A stretch of DNA of 64,000 bases from Methylobacterium sp. E-065 (GTDB lineage Bacteria > Pseudomonadota > Alphaproteobacteria > Rhizobiales > Beijerinckiaceae). Numbering within the stretch: the first letter of the stretch is position 1; every line of letters starts with the position of its first letter. The notes under the pieces are model-generated. The model made no database searches. It saw only the letters and a program-made list of their open reading frames with translations, and was not told the origin of the DNA. The stretch covers positions 1 to 64,000 of the forward strand of contig NZ_JAKSYD010000128.1 of the NCBI RefSeq assembly GCF_022829605.1, in the 5' to 3' direction. Below are positions 16,990-24,904 of the stretch, in pieces. The translations under genes and the position numbers were made by a program.

Positions 16990-17622
16990 TCAGCGAATCC
17001 CGCTGCCGACCACGCCGGCCTCGACCCCCAGTGTCAGGCGATCGGTGACGGCCCACTCGACCCCGACGCCCGCCACAGGCCGTACCGCGATGTCTTGCCG
17101 GCTGAACGGCAGCGTCGCCGGCGTCGGCCCCACGCGCAGGCTCTCGTGCAGGGCAACGGCGCCCGTCTTGGCGTAGACCAGGACGTCCGGTGTCAGCAGG
17201 GTCCCGACCTTCACCTCCAGGGCGCCGGCGAAGTCGCGGCTATAGCTCAGCCGCCCGTAGCCGGGCGTCAGGGTGCCGTCGGGCCCGGCGAGATAATCAA
17301 AACCGCCGCTGATGCCGTAGAGGATCGGGCCTTCCTGCCACATCCGCCCGGCCTCGAAGCCGATGGTCGGGCCGGAATAACTGCCGAAATGCCGGGAACT
17401 CGTCATCGCATAGCCGGCCGACAGGCGGGCGTAGGAGCCGGTCCAGCGGCCGGCTGCGTCCTCGGCGGGTGCGGGCCAGGCAAAGGAGGGTAGGGGGGCG
17501 AAGCTGATCGACGGCCACAGGAGAGCCTGAGCGGCGGCGGGCCCCGCCGACACGCAGCAGGCCCCAAGCACGAGATAGGCCGCGAGCCGGCGAAACGGAC
17601 GGGATTCGGCGCATCGAATCAT
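16990..17622 (-). CDS. Outer-membrane beta-barrel protein
   Basis: A 210-residue exported protein. A cleavable signal peptide is visible (RRLAAYLVLGACCVSAGPAAAQA). After it comes alternating beta-strand sequence with tyrosine and glycine (GSYARLSAGYAM, GFEAGRMWQEG, YGISGGFDYLAG, YGRLSYSRDFAGALEVKVG). This resembles the 8-strand Omp25/Omp31-like surface proteins of Rhizobiales. The C-terminus ends VVGSGIR rather than in aromatic phenylalanine. It is convergent with the GNAT gene, with only 7 bp between the stops. Confidence 0.65.
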   Translation of the reverse strand: MIRCAESRPFRRLAAYLVLGACCVSAGPAAAQALLWPSISFAPLPSFAWPAPAEDAAGRWTGSYARLSAGYAMTSSRHFGSYSGPTIGFEAGRMWQEGPILYGISGGFDYLAGPDGTLTPGYGRLSYSRDFAGALEVKVGTLLTPDVLVYAKTGAVALHESLRVGPTPATLPFSRQDIAVRPVAGVGVEWAVTDRLTLGVEAGVVGSGIR

Positions 17623-17730
17623 GCCGGCAGCTTAGCCGAAGGCGCCGAGCCGCGACAGGGCTGAGCGGGCTATTCGCCGGCGCGCCGCCCAAGGCGCTTC
17701 CGGGGCCGGCGGTGCCCGCGAGGACCACGC

Positions 17731-17950
17731 GAGCCGAGCTACGACGATTGGGTGCTGCGGTGTCAGCGCCCGGGGGGCGGGAGCCAGCAGGTCTGCGAGG
17801 TCGGCCAGAGCATGTGGGTGCGCGGGCGAGCCTGCGCGCGGCAGTGCTGTTGCCGCGCTCCAGCATGCGGGTGGGCGATGCCGGCCGTGCCGGTGTGGAG
17901 ATGGGCAAGGCGACGGACTGCGGGATGGACCTGAGGTGGCTGCACTGCCT
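17731..17950 (+). pseudogene. Decayed invasion-associated locus B (IalB)-like gene
   Basis: The plus strand encodes SYDDWVLRCQRPGGGSQQVC followed by EVGQSMWVRGRA. This matches the IalB-family pattern of W..RCQ, a CE pair and a Q before a V.G segment. A shift of frame near 17835 then gives LRAAVLLPRSSMRVGDAGRA and a DCGMDLRWLHC end that fits the rest of the family. No start codon or signal peptide remains in frame. The surrounding 560 bp (17623-18182) hold nothing else I recognise. Confidence 0.5.
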
Positions 17951-18182
17951 AGCAGCCGCGCCTCGACGTGGTCGCCGCAGCCGCAGATTTCGAGCGCCGT
18001 CAGACATTGTCGGGACCCAAAACACGTCGATCACCGTGCGGCCCGGAGAACCGGTCGTCGAAGCGCGGCAGGCCGCGATTGTCCCGCAGAGTCGTCCCCT
18101 CGTGCTCCTCCCGGACCAGGCCCCTCCGGCGCGGTTCGGGGGGCACCAGGGACATGACCGCGTCGAGCGAAATCTTGCTGCA

Positions 18183-19076
18183 TCAAGCAAGGACGAGATT
18201 GAGCGACCGGGATGCCGGGGTGATCACGACGCGCCGCCCCCAGTCGAAGGCGACGAAATCCTGCTCGATCCCGTCCGAGAACACCACGCCGCCCTCGTTC
18301 ATCCGCGACACCACCGTAAGGGGCGATCCGGCGAACTTGCCGCCGCGCAGGTCGGTGCCGGTGGCGACGCTCGGGAACGGTTCGCGCACCCAGTAGCCGA
18401 AGGCCGCCTCCTCGATGCCGACCTCCACGGTAAGGTGCGTCGCTTCGCTGATCGAGCGCGCCCAGCCGGTCAGGCCGGTGCCCGAGGCCACGATCAGCCC
18501 GCTCGACGACTGGTCCTCCGCCCGTGCCCCGTCGTCGATTCGGTAGCGCGCGGATTGGTGGCTGCGGTGGCCGACGAAGATCTCGTTCAGGGCGAGCAGC
18601 CGCTCGCCGCCGTCGAAGGTCGCCTGCACCATGGTGCGCCGCTGGAAGAGCGTGGCGCCGGCCGCGCTGGCCGGCAGCAATTCGCGCAGGGCCTCGACCC
18701 GGACCCGGGCCAGCACCCCGTCGTAGAGGTCGGGCGCCGGATTGACGCCGACCACCGGCTGCCCGTCGAGATACTTGGCCACGTTGGCCACGAGCCCGTC
18801 CTGCCCCACCGCCACGACCACATCCTCGGGGGCGAACAGGAAGCGGTCGAGGTCGGGGCGCCGCACCAGGGCCTGCCGCCAGTCCAGGGGCACCGACGCC
18901 CGGGCCTCGGTCAGCACGGCCTGGAACCGGGCGTGCCGCGACTCGACCTCGGCGAGCGTCTGGCCCCGGCTCTCCAGGAAGAACCGGACCTGGCCGCGGG
19001 TCGCGTGCCGGGCGATGAGCAGCTCGCAATCCGTGTCGCGGATCACGAAGACCGCGCGGGGGGTGATGGCCGGCAT
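18183..19076 (-). CDS. NAD kinase-like protein with altered GGDG motif
   Basis: A 297-residue protein of the diacylglycerol/NAD-kinase fold. The central part has VVVAVGQDGLVANVAKYLDG followed by VVGVNPAPDLYDGVL, where genuine NAD kinases have GGDG and GVNxG. Downstream come NEIFVGHRSHQSARYRI and GLIVASGTGLTGWARSI, the counterparts of the NE and TPTGSTAY motifs. The second glycine of GGDG is glutamine here, so NAD phosphorylation is not assured. The N-terminal 100 residues are unlike standard NadK. It is the last gene of a tight nrtR-SPFH operon (11 bp gap), which ties it to NAD metabolism or signalling. Confidence 0.72.
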   Translation of the reverse strand: MPAITPRAVFVIRDTDCELLIARHATRGQVRFFLESRGQTLAEVESRHARFQAVLTEARASVPLDWRQALVRRPDLDRFLFAPEDVVVAVGQDGLVANVAKYLDGQPVVGVNPAPDLYDGVLARVRVEALRELLPASAAGATLFQRRTMVQATFDGGERLLALNEIFVGHRSHQSARYRIDDGARAEDQSSSGLIVASGTGLTGWARSISEATHLTVEVGIEEAAFGYWVREPFPSVATGTDLRGGKFAGSPLTVVSRMNEGGVVFSDGIEQDFVAFDWGRRVVITPASRSLNLVLA

Positions 19077-19087
19077 GGCGGGTCTCC

Positions 19088-20074
19088 TCAGCGCGGCGTG
19101 AGCCGCGCGGGAAGCGCGTCCCGGACCTCGCCGAGGATGGAAGCCAGCAGGTCGGGCGTGACGTTGATGTGCTCGATCGTCTCCAGCTTGCCGGCGAGTT
19201 CCCGGGCTGCCAGCCCGAGCAGGACGGCGGGCGGCATGTCTCGGTAGATTGCGGCGCGGCGCTGCTCCGCCTCGGCCCGGGCGCCCTCGACGAGCCGGAT
19301 GCGCTCGGCCTCCGCGGCCGCCTCCAGGCCCCGCGCCTCCGCGACGCCGGCGGCGCGGTCGCGGGCATTCGCGGCCTCCTGGGCGATCAGCACGGTCTCG
19401 CGCCGGGCCAGCTCGGTCTTCGTCGCGAGCTCGTTCTCCGCGATGGCGCGCTCCTTCTCGACCGCCAGGGCGCGCCGCGCGAAGGTCGCCTCGTCGGCCT
19501 TCTGCTGCAGGGCCTCGAAGGTCGGCGTCTGCAGGGCGCGCTCCAGCTCGCTGGTCGGCGCGAGGTTGGTAAGCCGCACCGACACGGCCGCGACGCCGAT
19601 CTCGGCCAGCGCCGGAGCGTCGAACAGCACCCGTTCCAGCACGGCGCGCAGCGGCTCCGGCCCGGCGTCGAGGAGGGCGCCGATCGGGCTCGCCCCGAGA
19701 TATTGCAGTGCCGCCTGACTGGCGATGCCGCCGAGGCGGGCCTCGATCCGCTCGATCGGCTCGCCCTGGAGGCGCCCGGTGCGGAGATTGACGGAAAAAT
19801 CGACCCGGCTCGCCAGCAGCTCCGGATCGACGACGTGCCAGCCGATCGTCCCCTGGACCACGACGGTCTGGAAGTCCCGGCTGCGGCCGCGGACGAACAG
19901 GGTCATCTCGCGGTCGTCCACCGGCACCTCGCTGATGCTGGCGGTCTCGGGCCGGAACCAGAAGACCAGACCCCGCCCGCTCTGCCGGACCCGGCCGTTG
20001 CGGAAGCGGATGATGTGGCTGCTCGCCTCGCTCCGGAGCTGGGCGATCACACCGATGTTGCGGAGCGTAGCCAT
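19088..20074 (-). CDS. SPFH (Band 7) domain protein
   Basis: A 328-residue protein. Residues about 15-190 form the stomatin/prohibitin-like domain (RNGRVRQSGRGLVFWF, VPVDDREMTLFVRGRSRDFQ, VVVQGTIGWHVVDPE). Residues about 195-285 are a charged alanine/glutamate-rich coiled coil (EVALxKE-like repeats such as RALAVEKERAIAENELATKT). Unlike most family members it lacks an N-terminal membrane anchor. SPFH proteins form large oligomeric rings or scaffolds. Placement between an NrtR regulator (10 bp) and an NAD-kinase-like gene (11 bp) is unusual and suggests a scaffold for an NAD-linked process. Confidence 0.85.
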   Translation of the reverse strand: MATLRNIGVIAQLRSEASSHIIRFRNGRVRQSGRGLVFWFRPETASISEVPVDDREMTLFVRGRSRDFQTVVVQGTIGWHVVDPELLASRVDFSVNLRTGRLQGEPIERIEARLGGIASQAALQYLGASPIGALLDAGPEPLRAVLERVLFDAPALAEIGVAAVSVRLTNLAPTSELERALQTPTFEALQQKADEATFARRALAVEKERAIAENELATKTELARRETVLIAQEAANARDRAAGVAEARGLEAAAEAERIRLVEGARAEAEQRRAAIYRDMPPAVLLGLAARELAGKLETIEHINVTPDLLASILGEVRDALPARLTPR

Positions 20075-20084
20075 GATGGCCTCC

Positions 20085-20816
20085 TCAAAACTGCCCCGAC
20101 CTGTCGAAGCGGAAGAGTTCGGCGGGGCGGAACGCCGTCCCGGCCTCGCGGGCGCCCGTCAGGGCGATCCAGCCCCGGTCGCGCATGCGGCGGCGGAAGG
20201 CGGATTTGTTGAGGGGCGCGCCGCGGATGGCCGCGTGCACGTCCTGGAGCTGCCGGAGGGTGAAGTGCTCCGGGAGCAGCGCGAAGCCGACATCCGTGTA
20301 GTCGAGCTTGCCGCGCAGCCGCTTCACGGCGAGCGCGAGGATGTCGACGTGGTCGAAGGCGAGGGCGAGGGGCGCCCCGTCCTCCGTCTCGGCCGAGACC
20401 GGGCCGCCGGCCTCGCCCGCCCAGGGCACGACCAACATCGCCGCCGTCAGCGCGGCGCCACCCGCCAGGGCCTCGGCGAAGGCCGCCTCCGGCAGCAGCG
20501 CCAGGTAGGCGACCGAGACGATGCGCATCCGCGGATCCCGGTCCACGGCGCCGAAGGTGTAGAGCTGCTCGAGCCGCGCCCGCCCGATCCCCGCCTTGTC
20601 GTGCAGCACCCGCTCCGCGGCGGCATCGAGGGTCTCGGCGATGCCCACGAACCCGCCCGGTAGGGCCCAGAGGCCGGCCTGCTGCTGCTGGCTCCGCCGC
20701 AGCAGGAGCGCGGCGAGCCGCCCTGCCCGGATCCCCATGAGGACGAGGTCCACCGCTAGAGCGGGCCGGTCGTAGGCCGCAGGATCGTAGCCTGCCAGGA
20801 ACTCGGGTTCGGTCAT
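20085..20816 (-). CDS. nrtR: NrtR-type Nudix-domain transcriptional regulator of NAD metabolism
   Basis: A regulator of about 243 residues. The N-terminal Nudix-like domain (LAVDLVLMGIRAGRLAALLL, LWALPGGFVGIAETLDAAAE) has lost the catalytic REXXEE consensus (here ERVLHDKAG). This is normal for NrtR, which senses ADP-ribose or NAD rather than hydrolysing it. The C-terminal winged helix holds YTDVGFALLPEHFTLRQLQD and NKSAFRRRMRDRGWI. The frame is open to an ATG at 20843, but that start lies inside a palindromic operator. ATG 20816 (MTEPEFLAGYDP) is preferred. It heads an operon with the SPFH and NAD-kinase-like genes and probably represses it. Confidence 0.85.
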   Translation of the reverse strand: MTEPEFLAGYDPAAYDRPALAVDLVLMGIRAGRLAALLLRRSQQQQAGLWALPGGFVGIAETLDAAAERVLHDKAGIGRARLEQLYTFGAVDRDPRMRIVSVAYLALLPEAAFAEALAGGAALTAAMLVVPWAGEAGGPVSAETEDGAPLALAFDHVDILALAVKRLRGKLDYTDVGFALLPEHFTLRQLQDVHAAIRGAPLNKSAFRRRMRDRGWIALTGAREAGTAFRPAELFRFDRSGQF

Positions 20817-20825
20817 CGGTCGATT

Positions 20826-20872
20826 TATACTCAGGTTGAGCATAAGTAAGACACAGATTGCGCATATGTCAA
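20826..20872 (-). promoter_or_regulatory. Promoter with tandem NrtR operator candidates
   Basis: On the minus strand a perfect -35 box TTGACA (20872-20867) is followed 17-18 bp later by TTACTT or TACTTA as -10. The palindrome TATACTCA-GGT-TGAGCATA (20826-20844) covers the region just after the -10. A second, weaker copy (20851-20866) lies in the spacer, with its centre about two helix turns away. The placement is ideal for autorepression of nrtR. Confidence 0.6.
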
Positions 20873-21067
20873 GACGCGAGCGGGTCCGTCAGGAAGCGCC
20901 GCTTGGCGCACGGTTCCGCACCGTCTCCGCACAGATCCGCCCGGGCGCGGCCGGCGGGTGCGGCCCGAGCCTGGAAAAGGGCGAAGCTTCTCGTGGCGGC
21001 GCAGCGGCGGGCGCGGGAGCTTCAGCGTCGAGCCGGCCCCGATCCGCCGGCGCAGGAGGTTTCCCCG

Positions 21068-23245
21068 ATGCCGTTCTTCGCTCCACGATCCGCGGTCGAG
21101 CCCCCGCGCAACGCCGCCTTGTCACCGCTCTTCCTTGCGCTGCTGGCGCTCCTCGTGATGCTCGCCTCGGCCCACGCGGCGCCGGGTGCAGAGCGGGGCG
21201 GCCTCAGGCTGCACGGGCCGGCCGGCACCGCGCCGGTCGAGGCCGTCCAGCTCGCGACCGACATCAGCGTCGATGTCAGCGGCCCGACCGCCCGGGCCAC
21301 CGTCACCCAGGCCTTCCGCAACGTCACGGCGGACTGGGTCGAAGGCACCTACGTGTATCCCCTACCGGAGGACGCAGCCGTCGACGGGATGAAGCTCGTC
21401 GTCGGCGCCCGCGTGATCGTCGCCGACATCCGCGAGCGGGCAGCGGCCAAGCGTGCCTACGAGGCCGCGAAGGCGGCCGGGCAGTCGGCGGCGCTCACCG
21501 CGCAGGAGCGGCCCAACATCTTCACCAACGCGGTCGCCAATATCGGCCCCGGCGAGACGGTGCTGGTCCAGATCACCTACCAGCAGACGATCCCCGTCTC
21601 CGGCGAGACCCGGATGCTGCGCCTGCCCCTGGTGGTCGCGCCCCGCTACAATCCGGCTCTCAGCGCGGTGGACGCGGTCTCCCTCGACGGCGTGGCCGGG
21701 GCGGCCCGCGACCCGGTTCCGGATCGCGACCGGATCAGCCCGCCGGTGCTCGACCCGGCCCTGTCCCAGCCGACCAACCCGGTCGCCGTCACGGTGCGGC
21801 TCCAGGCGGGCTTCGCGGTCGGCGCCGTGCTGAGCGCGACCCACGCGATCCGCGTGACCGAGACCGGCCCGGAGGCGCGGACCATTACGCTCGCCGACGG
21901 CGTCGTACCGGCCGACCGCGATCTCGAGTTGACCTGGACACCGGTCCCGAACCGGGTGCCTGATCTCGGATTGTTTCGCGAGACCGTGGCTGGCCGGACC
22001 TACCTGCTGGCCGCCGTGAACCCGCCGGCAATTGAGACCGACCCGGGCGCCCGGCCGGCGCGCGACGTCACCTTCGTCATCGACAATTCCGGCTCGATGT
22101 CGGGCGCCTCGATGCGGCAGGCCAAGGCCGGGCTGCTGGCCGGGCTCGGCCGCCTGACCGCACAGGACCGCTTCAACGTCATCCGCTTCGACGACACCTG
22201 GGACGCGCTGCATCCCGAGCCGGTCCCGGCCACGCCGGCGGCCCTGGCTGATGCCGAGCGCTTCGTGACCGCCCTGGAGGCGCGCGGTGGCACCGAGATG
22301 CTGGCGCCGCTCAAGGCGGCCCTGGCCGATCCCCATCCGGAGGACGGGCGCGTGCGCCAGGTCGTGTTCCTCACCGATGGCGCCGTCGGCGACGAGGAGC
22401 GGATCTTCGCGGCGATCCACGCCAATCTCGGGCGCACGCGCCTGTTCATGGTCGGCATCGGCTCGGCGCCCAACGGCCACCTGATGCGCCATGCCGCCGA
22501 GATCGGCCGCGGCAGCTTCACGGAGATCCGCGACCTCGCGCAGGTCGGCGAACGGACCCGCGCGCTCTACGAGAAGTTGGAATCCCCGGCCGTCACCGAC
22601 CTGACCGCGACCTTCTCGGTCCCGGGCGTCGCGGTCACGCCGGGCGCGCTGCCCGACCTGTACCGCGGCGAGCCGCTGGTCTTCGCCGCGCTTCTGCCGG
22701 TGGCGTCGGAAGGAACCGTGACCGTTTCGGGCCGGGTGGGCGGCCGGACCTGGACCCGGACGCTCCCCCTCGCCGAGGCGGGCGCGGGCGCCGGCATCTC
22801 CAAGGTCTGGGCACGCTCCCGGATCGGCGAGACCGAGACGGCGCGCATCACCGGGCGCCTCGGCGCCGACACGGCCGACGCCACCATCCTGGCCCTCGCC
22901 CTGGAGCACGGCCTGACGACGCGGCTGACCAGCCTCGTGGCCATCGACGCCACCCCGCGCCGGGCGCCCGGCACGCCCCTCGTCGCCGCAGACCTGCCGC
23001 TGAACCTGCCCGCGGGCTGGGACTTCGCAAAAGTGTTCGGCACGGACCAGCCCGGCGTCGCGCCCGCCGACGACAGGGCAGCCCGGATCGTGCCGATCCG
23101 TGCCGACGGCGCGGCCATCGACCTGCCGCAGACCGGGGCCGGGATCCTGGCGCAGCTAGCCCTGAGCCTGCTCCTCGCCCTGCTGGGCCTCCTGCTGAGC
23201 ATCGGCCTGCGGCGCAGCGGCCGGCCGGTCGGGGACGCGCGGTGA
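21068..23245 (+). CDS. Gram-negative sortase target protein with VIT and vWA domains
   Basis: A 725-residue exported surface protein of the type called marine proteobacterial sortase target protein. A signal peptide (LFLALLALLVMLASAHA) is followed by a VIT domain (VTQAFRNVTADWVEGTYVYP, ERPNIFTNAVANIGPGETV). A von Willebrand A domain has the MIDAS motif DNSGSMS near residue 335. The C-terminus carries the sorting signal LPQTGA near residue 685, then a hydrophobic span and RRSGR. The frame is open further upstream, but AGGAGGT at 21054-21060 sets the start at 21068. The next gene, overlapping by four bases, is the matching sortase. Confidence 0.92.
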   Translation: MPFFAPRSAVEPPRNAALSPLFLALLALLVMLASAHAAPGAERGGLRLHGPAGTAPVEAVQLATDISVDVSGPTARATVTQAFRNVTADWVEGTYVYPLPEDAAVDGMKLVVGARVIVADIRERAAAKRAYEAAKAAGQSAALTAQERPNIFTNAVANIGPGETVLVQITYQQTIPVSGETRMLRLPLVVAPRYNPALSAVDAVSLDGVAGAARDPVPDRDRISPPVLDPALSQPTNPVAVTVRLQAGFAVGAVLSATHAIRVTETGPEARTITLADGVVPADRDLELTWTPVPNRVPDLGLFRETVAGRTYLLAAVNPPAIETDPGARPARDVTFVIDNSGSMSGASMRQAKAGLLAGLGRLTAQDRFNVIRFDDTWDALHPEPVPATPAALADAERFVTALEARGGTEMLAPLKAALADPHPEDGRVRQVVFLTDGAVGDEERIFAAIHANLGRTRLFMVGIGSAPNGHLMRHAAEIGRGSFTEIRDLAQVGERTRALYEKLESPAVTDLTATFSVPGVAVTPGALPDLYRGEPLVFAALLPVASEGTVTVSGRVGGRTWTRTLPLAEAGAGAGISKVWARSRIGETETARITGRLGADTADATILALALEHGLTTRLTSLVAIDATPRRAPGTPLVAADLPLNLPAGWDFAKVFGTDQPGVAPADDRAARIVPIRADGAAIDLPQTGAGILAQLALSLLLALLGLLLSIGLRRSGRPVGDAR

Positions 23246-23832
23246 GCCGCGGCCCGGCAACCGGACTGGGGAGGGCCCTCGCGGCCCTTCTCACCCTCGC
23301 GGGAATCGTGTTGGCGGCGCAGGCCGCCTGGATCCCCGCCAAGGCCGCCCTGGCGCAGGTGCTGCTGGAGCGCGCCTTCGCCCGCACCCTGGCGGAAGGC
23401 CGGCCCGCCCGGCCCTGGTCCTGGGCCGACACCGAGCCGGTCGCCCGCCTCACGGTCGCCGGCCACAGCTTCGTGGTGCTGCGGGGCGGAAGCGGCCAGG
23501 CCCTGGCCTTCGGCCCCGGCCATCTGGACGGCACCCCGGAGGCCGGCGCGCCCGGCACCGCGATCTTCGCCGCCCACCGCCACACGCAATTCGCGGTGCT
23601 GGGGCAGCTCGGCCCCGGCGATCCCGTCACGGTGACCGGCCGCGACGGCCGGACCCGGCGCTTCCGCGTCACCGGCACGCGGGTAGCGCGCTGGGATGCC
23701 TCGGGCATCGATCCGCAGGCCCCCGGCCGGCACCTCGACCTCGTCACCTGCTGGCCCTTGGAGGCGCTCCAGTCCGGCCCGCTCCGGCTGATCGTCGAGA
23801 CCGAGCTGGCTTCGGAGGCGGGGCGGTCCTGA
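23242..23832 (+). CDS. Class GN sortase
   Basis: A 196-residue membrane-anchored transpeptidase. One N-terminal hydrophobic span (LAALLTLAGIVLAAQAAWIP) precedes the sortase barrel. The catalytic histidine is in FAAHRHTQFAVLGQL, the cysteine in LDLVTCWP and the arginine in LRLIVETE. Its presumed job is to cleave the LPQTGA signal of the VIT/vWA protein encoded just upstream and attach the protein to a cell-envelope acceptor. The GTG start overlaps the upstream stop (GTGA), giving coupled translation. A two-gene sortase-substrate unit like this is known in Gram-negative bacteria, but the acceptor is not established. Confidence 0.92.
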   Translation: MSRGPATGLGRALAALLTLAGIVLAAQAAWIPAKAALAQVLLERAFARTLAEGRPARPWSWADTEPVARLTVAGHSFVVLRGGSGQALAFGPGHLDGTPEAGAPGTAIFAAHRHTQFAVLGQLGPGDPVTVTGRDGRTRRFRVTGTRVARWDASGIDPQAPGRHLDLVTCWPLEALQSGPLRLIVETELASEAGRS

Positions 23833-23873
23833 CGGGTCTGCGTGGACAGGCAGCTTGGCCGCGCTTGCGCAAA

Positions 23874-23900
23874 TGTGCGGTTTCGTGCGGATCTGTGCGG
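23874..23900. promoter_or_regulatory. Three GTGCGG repeats at 10-bp spacing
   Basis: TGTGCGG (23874), CGTGCGG (23884) and TGTGCGG (23894) recur exactly every 10 bp, one helix turn, so all face the same side of the DNA. They end 24 bp before the preferred start of the XRE regulator gene. They may be its own operator. Confidence 0.45.
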
Positions 23901-23924
23901 GTCAAGCCCGTGCGAGCCGTGCCT

Positions 23925-24683
23925 GTGAGCGAGATCGAACTGTCCGAGGCGCAGAGCCGCGCCATTGCCCAGACCGTGCGCGAGGCGCTGGCCCGCCGGC
24001 GCATCTCCCGGCAGACGCTGGCCGAAGAGGCCCGGATCAGCCTCTCGACCCTGGAGAAGGCGCTGGCCGGCCGCCGGCCTTTCACCCTGGCGACCACGAT
24101 CCGGCTTGAGGAGGCGTTGGGCCAATCCCTCCGGCAGCCGACGGAGCCGGCCTCGGCTCCGGACCTGCCGCGTCACGCCCCCGATGAACTCGGAGCCTAC
24201 GCGCAGGAGGGCGTGTCCTGGCTGGAGGGCCGCTATCTCACCTTACGTCCGTCGTTCGAGACGGCGGGGGCGATTTTCGCCTACCGCACCGAGATCGCGT
24301 GGGATGCGGACAGCGCGCGCTTGGTGTTCCGCGAGGCCGAGCGGGTCGATGCCCCCTTCGCGCAGTCCGGCAGCGTCGCCGTCCCGAGCCAGTCGGGCAT
24401 GATCTATCTCGTGACCAACTGGCACGGGCAGCATCGCCTCGCGGTGCTGTGCCGTCCCAATATTCGCGGTGCGATGTACGGGATTCTCACCACGCTCCAC
24501 GCCGGCCGCGGCACGCAGCTCACGCCCGCTGCGGCACCGCTCGCCCTGCTGCCGGAGCGCCTCGCGGCTGACCTGGGTTACGGCCGCATTGCGCCGCATG
24601 AGCCGGCTTACGCGGCCTATCAAACGCATCTCGAACGCGTCCACACGGATGGCTACGCCACGTTCTTCACCGGCGCTTCCTAG
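23925..24683 (+). CDS. XRE-family transcriptional regulator with C-terminal sensor-like domain
   Basis: A regulator of about 252 residues. The HTH lies near the N-terminus (IAQTVREALARRRISRQTLA, then EEARISLSTLEKALAGRRPF). The remaining 170 residues form an unassigned domain with WLEGRYLTLRPSF, SGMIYLVTNWHGQHRLAVLC and RGAMYGILTTLHAGRGTQLTP. This layout recurs in alphaproteobacterial regulators. I prefer GTG 23925 because the HTH follows directly and the upstream repeats at 23874-23900 would otherwise be coding; a TTG at 23865 also keeps the frame. It is 92 bp after the sortase gene. Confidence 0.8.
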   Translation: MSEIELSEAQSRAIAQTVREALARRRISRQTLAEEARISLSTLEKALAGRRPFTLATTIRLEEALGQSLRQPTEPASAPDLPRHAPDELGAYAQEGVSWLEGRYLTLRPSFETAGAIFAYRTEIAWDADSARLVFREAERVDAPFAQSGSVAVPSQSGMIYLVTNWHGQHRLAVLCRPNIRGAMYGILTTLHAGRGTQLTPAAAPLALLPERLAADLGYGRIAPHEPAYAAYQTHLERVHTDGYATFFTGAS

Positions 24684-24774
24684 AGCGTTTTCGGGTTGGG
24701 CTGAATCGGACGGCCGGGGTTCACGCCGGGCTGCTGGGCTGATTCATTGCGCGCTCCAGATGAGGAGCAGGACA

Positions 24775-24900
24775 TGGGCCGACCCTACAGCTAGGATCTG
24801 CGTGAACGCGTGGTGGAGGCGGCAGGCGCGACCTCGCGTCAGCATGCAGGCGGCGAAGCGCTTCGGGGGCGGTGCCGCGACGGCGGTCCGCTGTCGGCCG
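24775..24900 (+). pseudogene. IS630-type transposase remnant
   Basis: The frame starts MGRPYS, meets a TAG, then continues DLRERVVEAAGATSRQ. After a one-base shift it reads QAAKRFGGGAATAVRC. This is the N-terminal HTH of a common IS630-family orfA, broken by a stop and a frameshift. A GAGGAGCAGGAC ribosome-binding region is still present. No catalytic domain remains; the sequence runs directly into a subtilase-like fragment. Confidence 0.8.
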
Positions 24901-24904
24901 CTGT

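Noticed and set aside
17712..19247. 511-codon plus-strand frame over the NAD-kinase-like gene
   Set aside because: Antisense shadow; the minus strand carries recognisable motifs and operon spacing. Only the IalB-like piece at its start has independent support, and that is in another frame.
20858..21067. N-terminal extension of the sortase target protein
   Set aside because: Frame is open but a strong AGGAGGT site and a clear signal peptide set the start at 21068; the upstream part overlaps the nrtR promoter.
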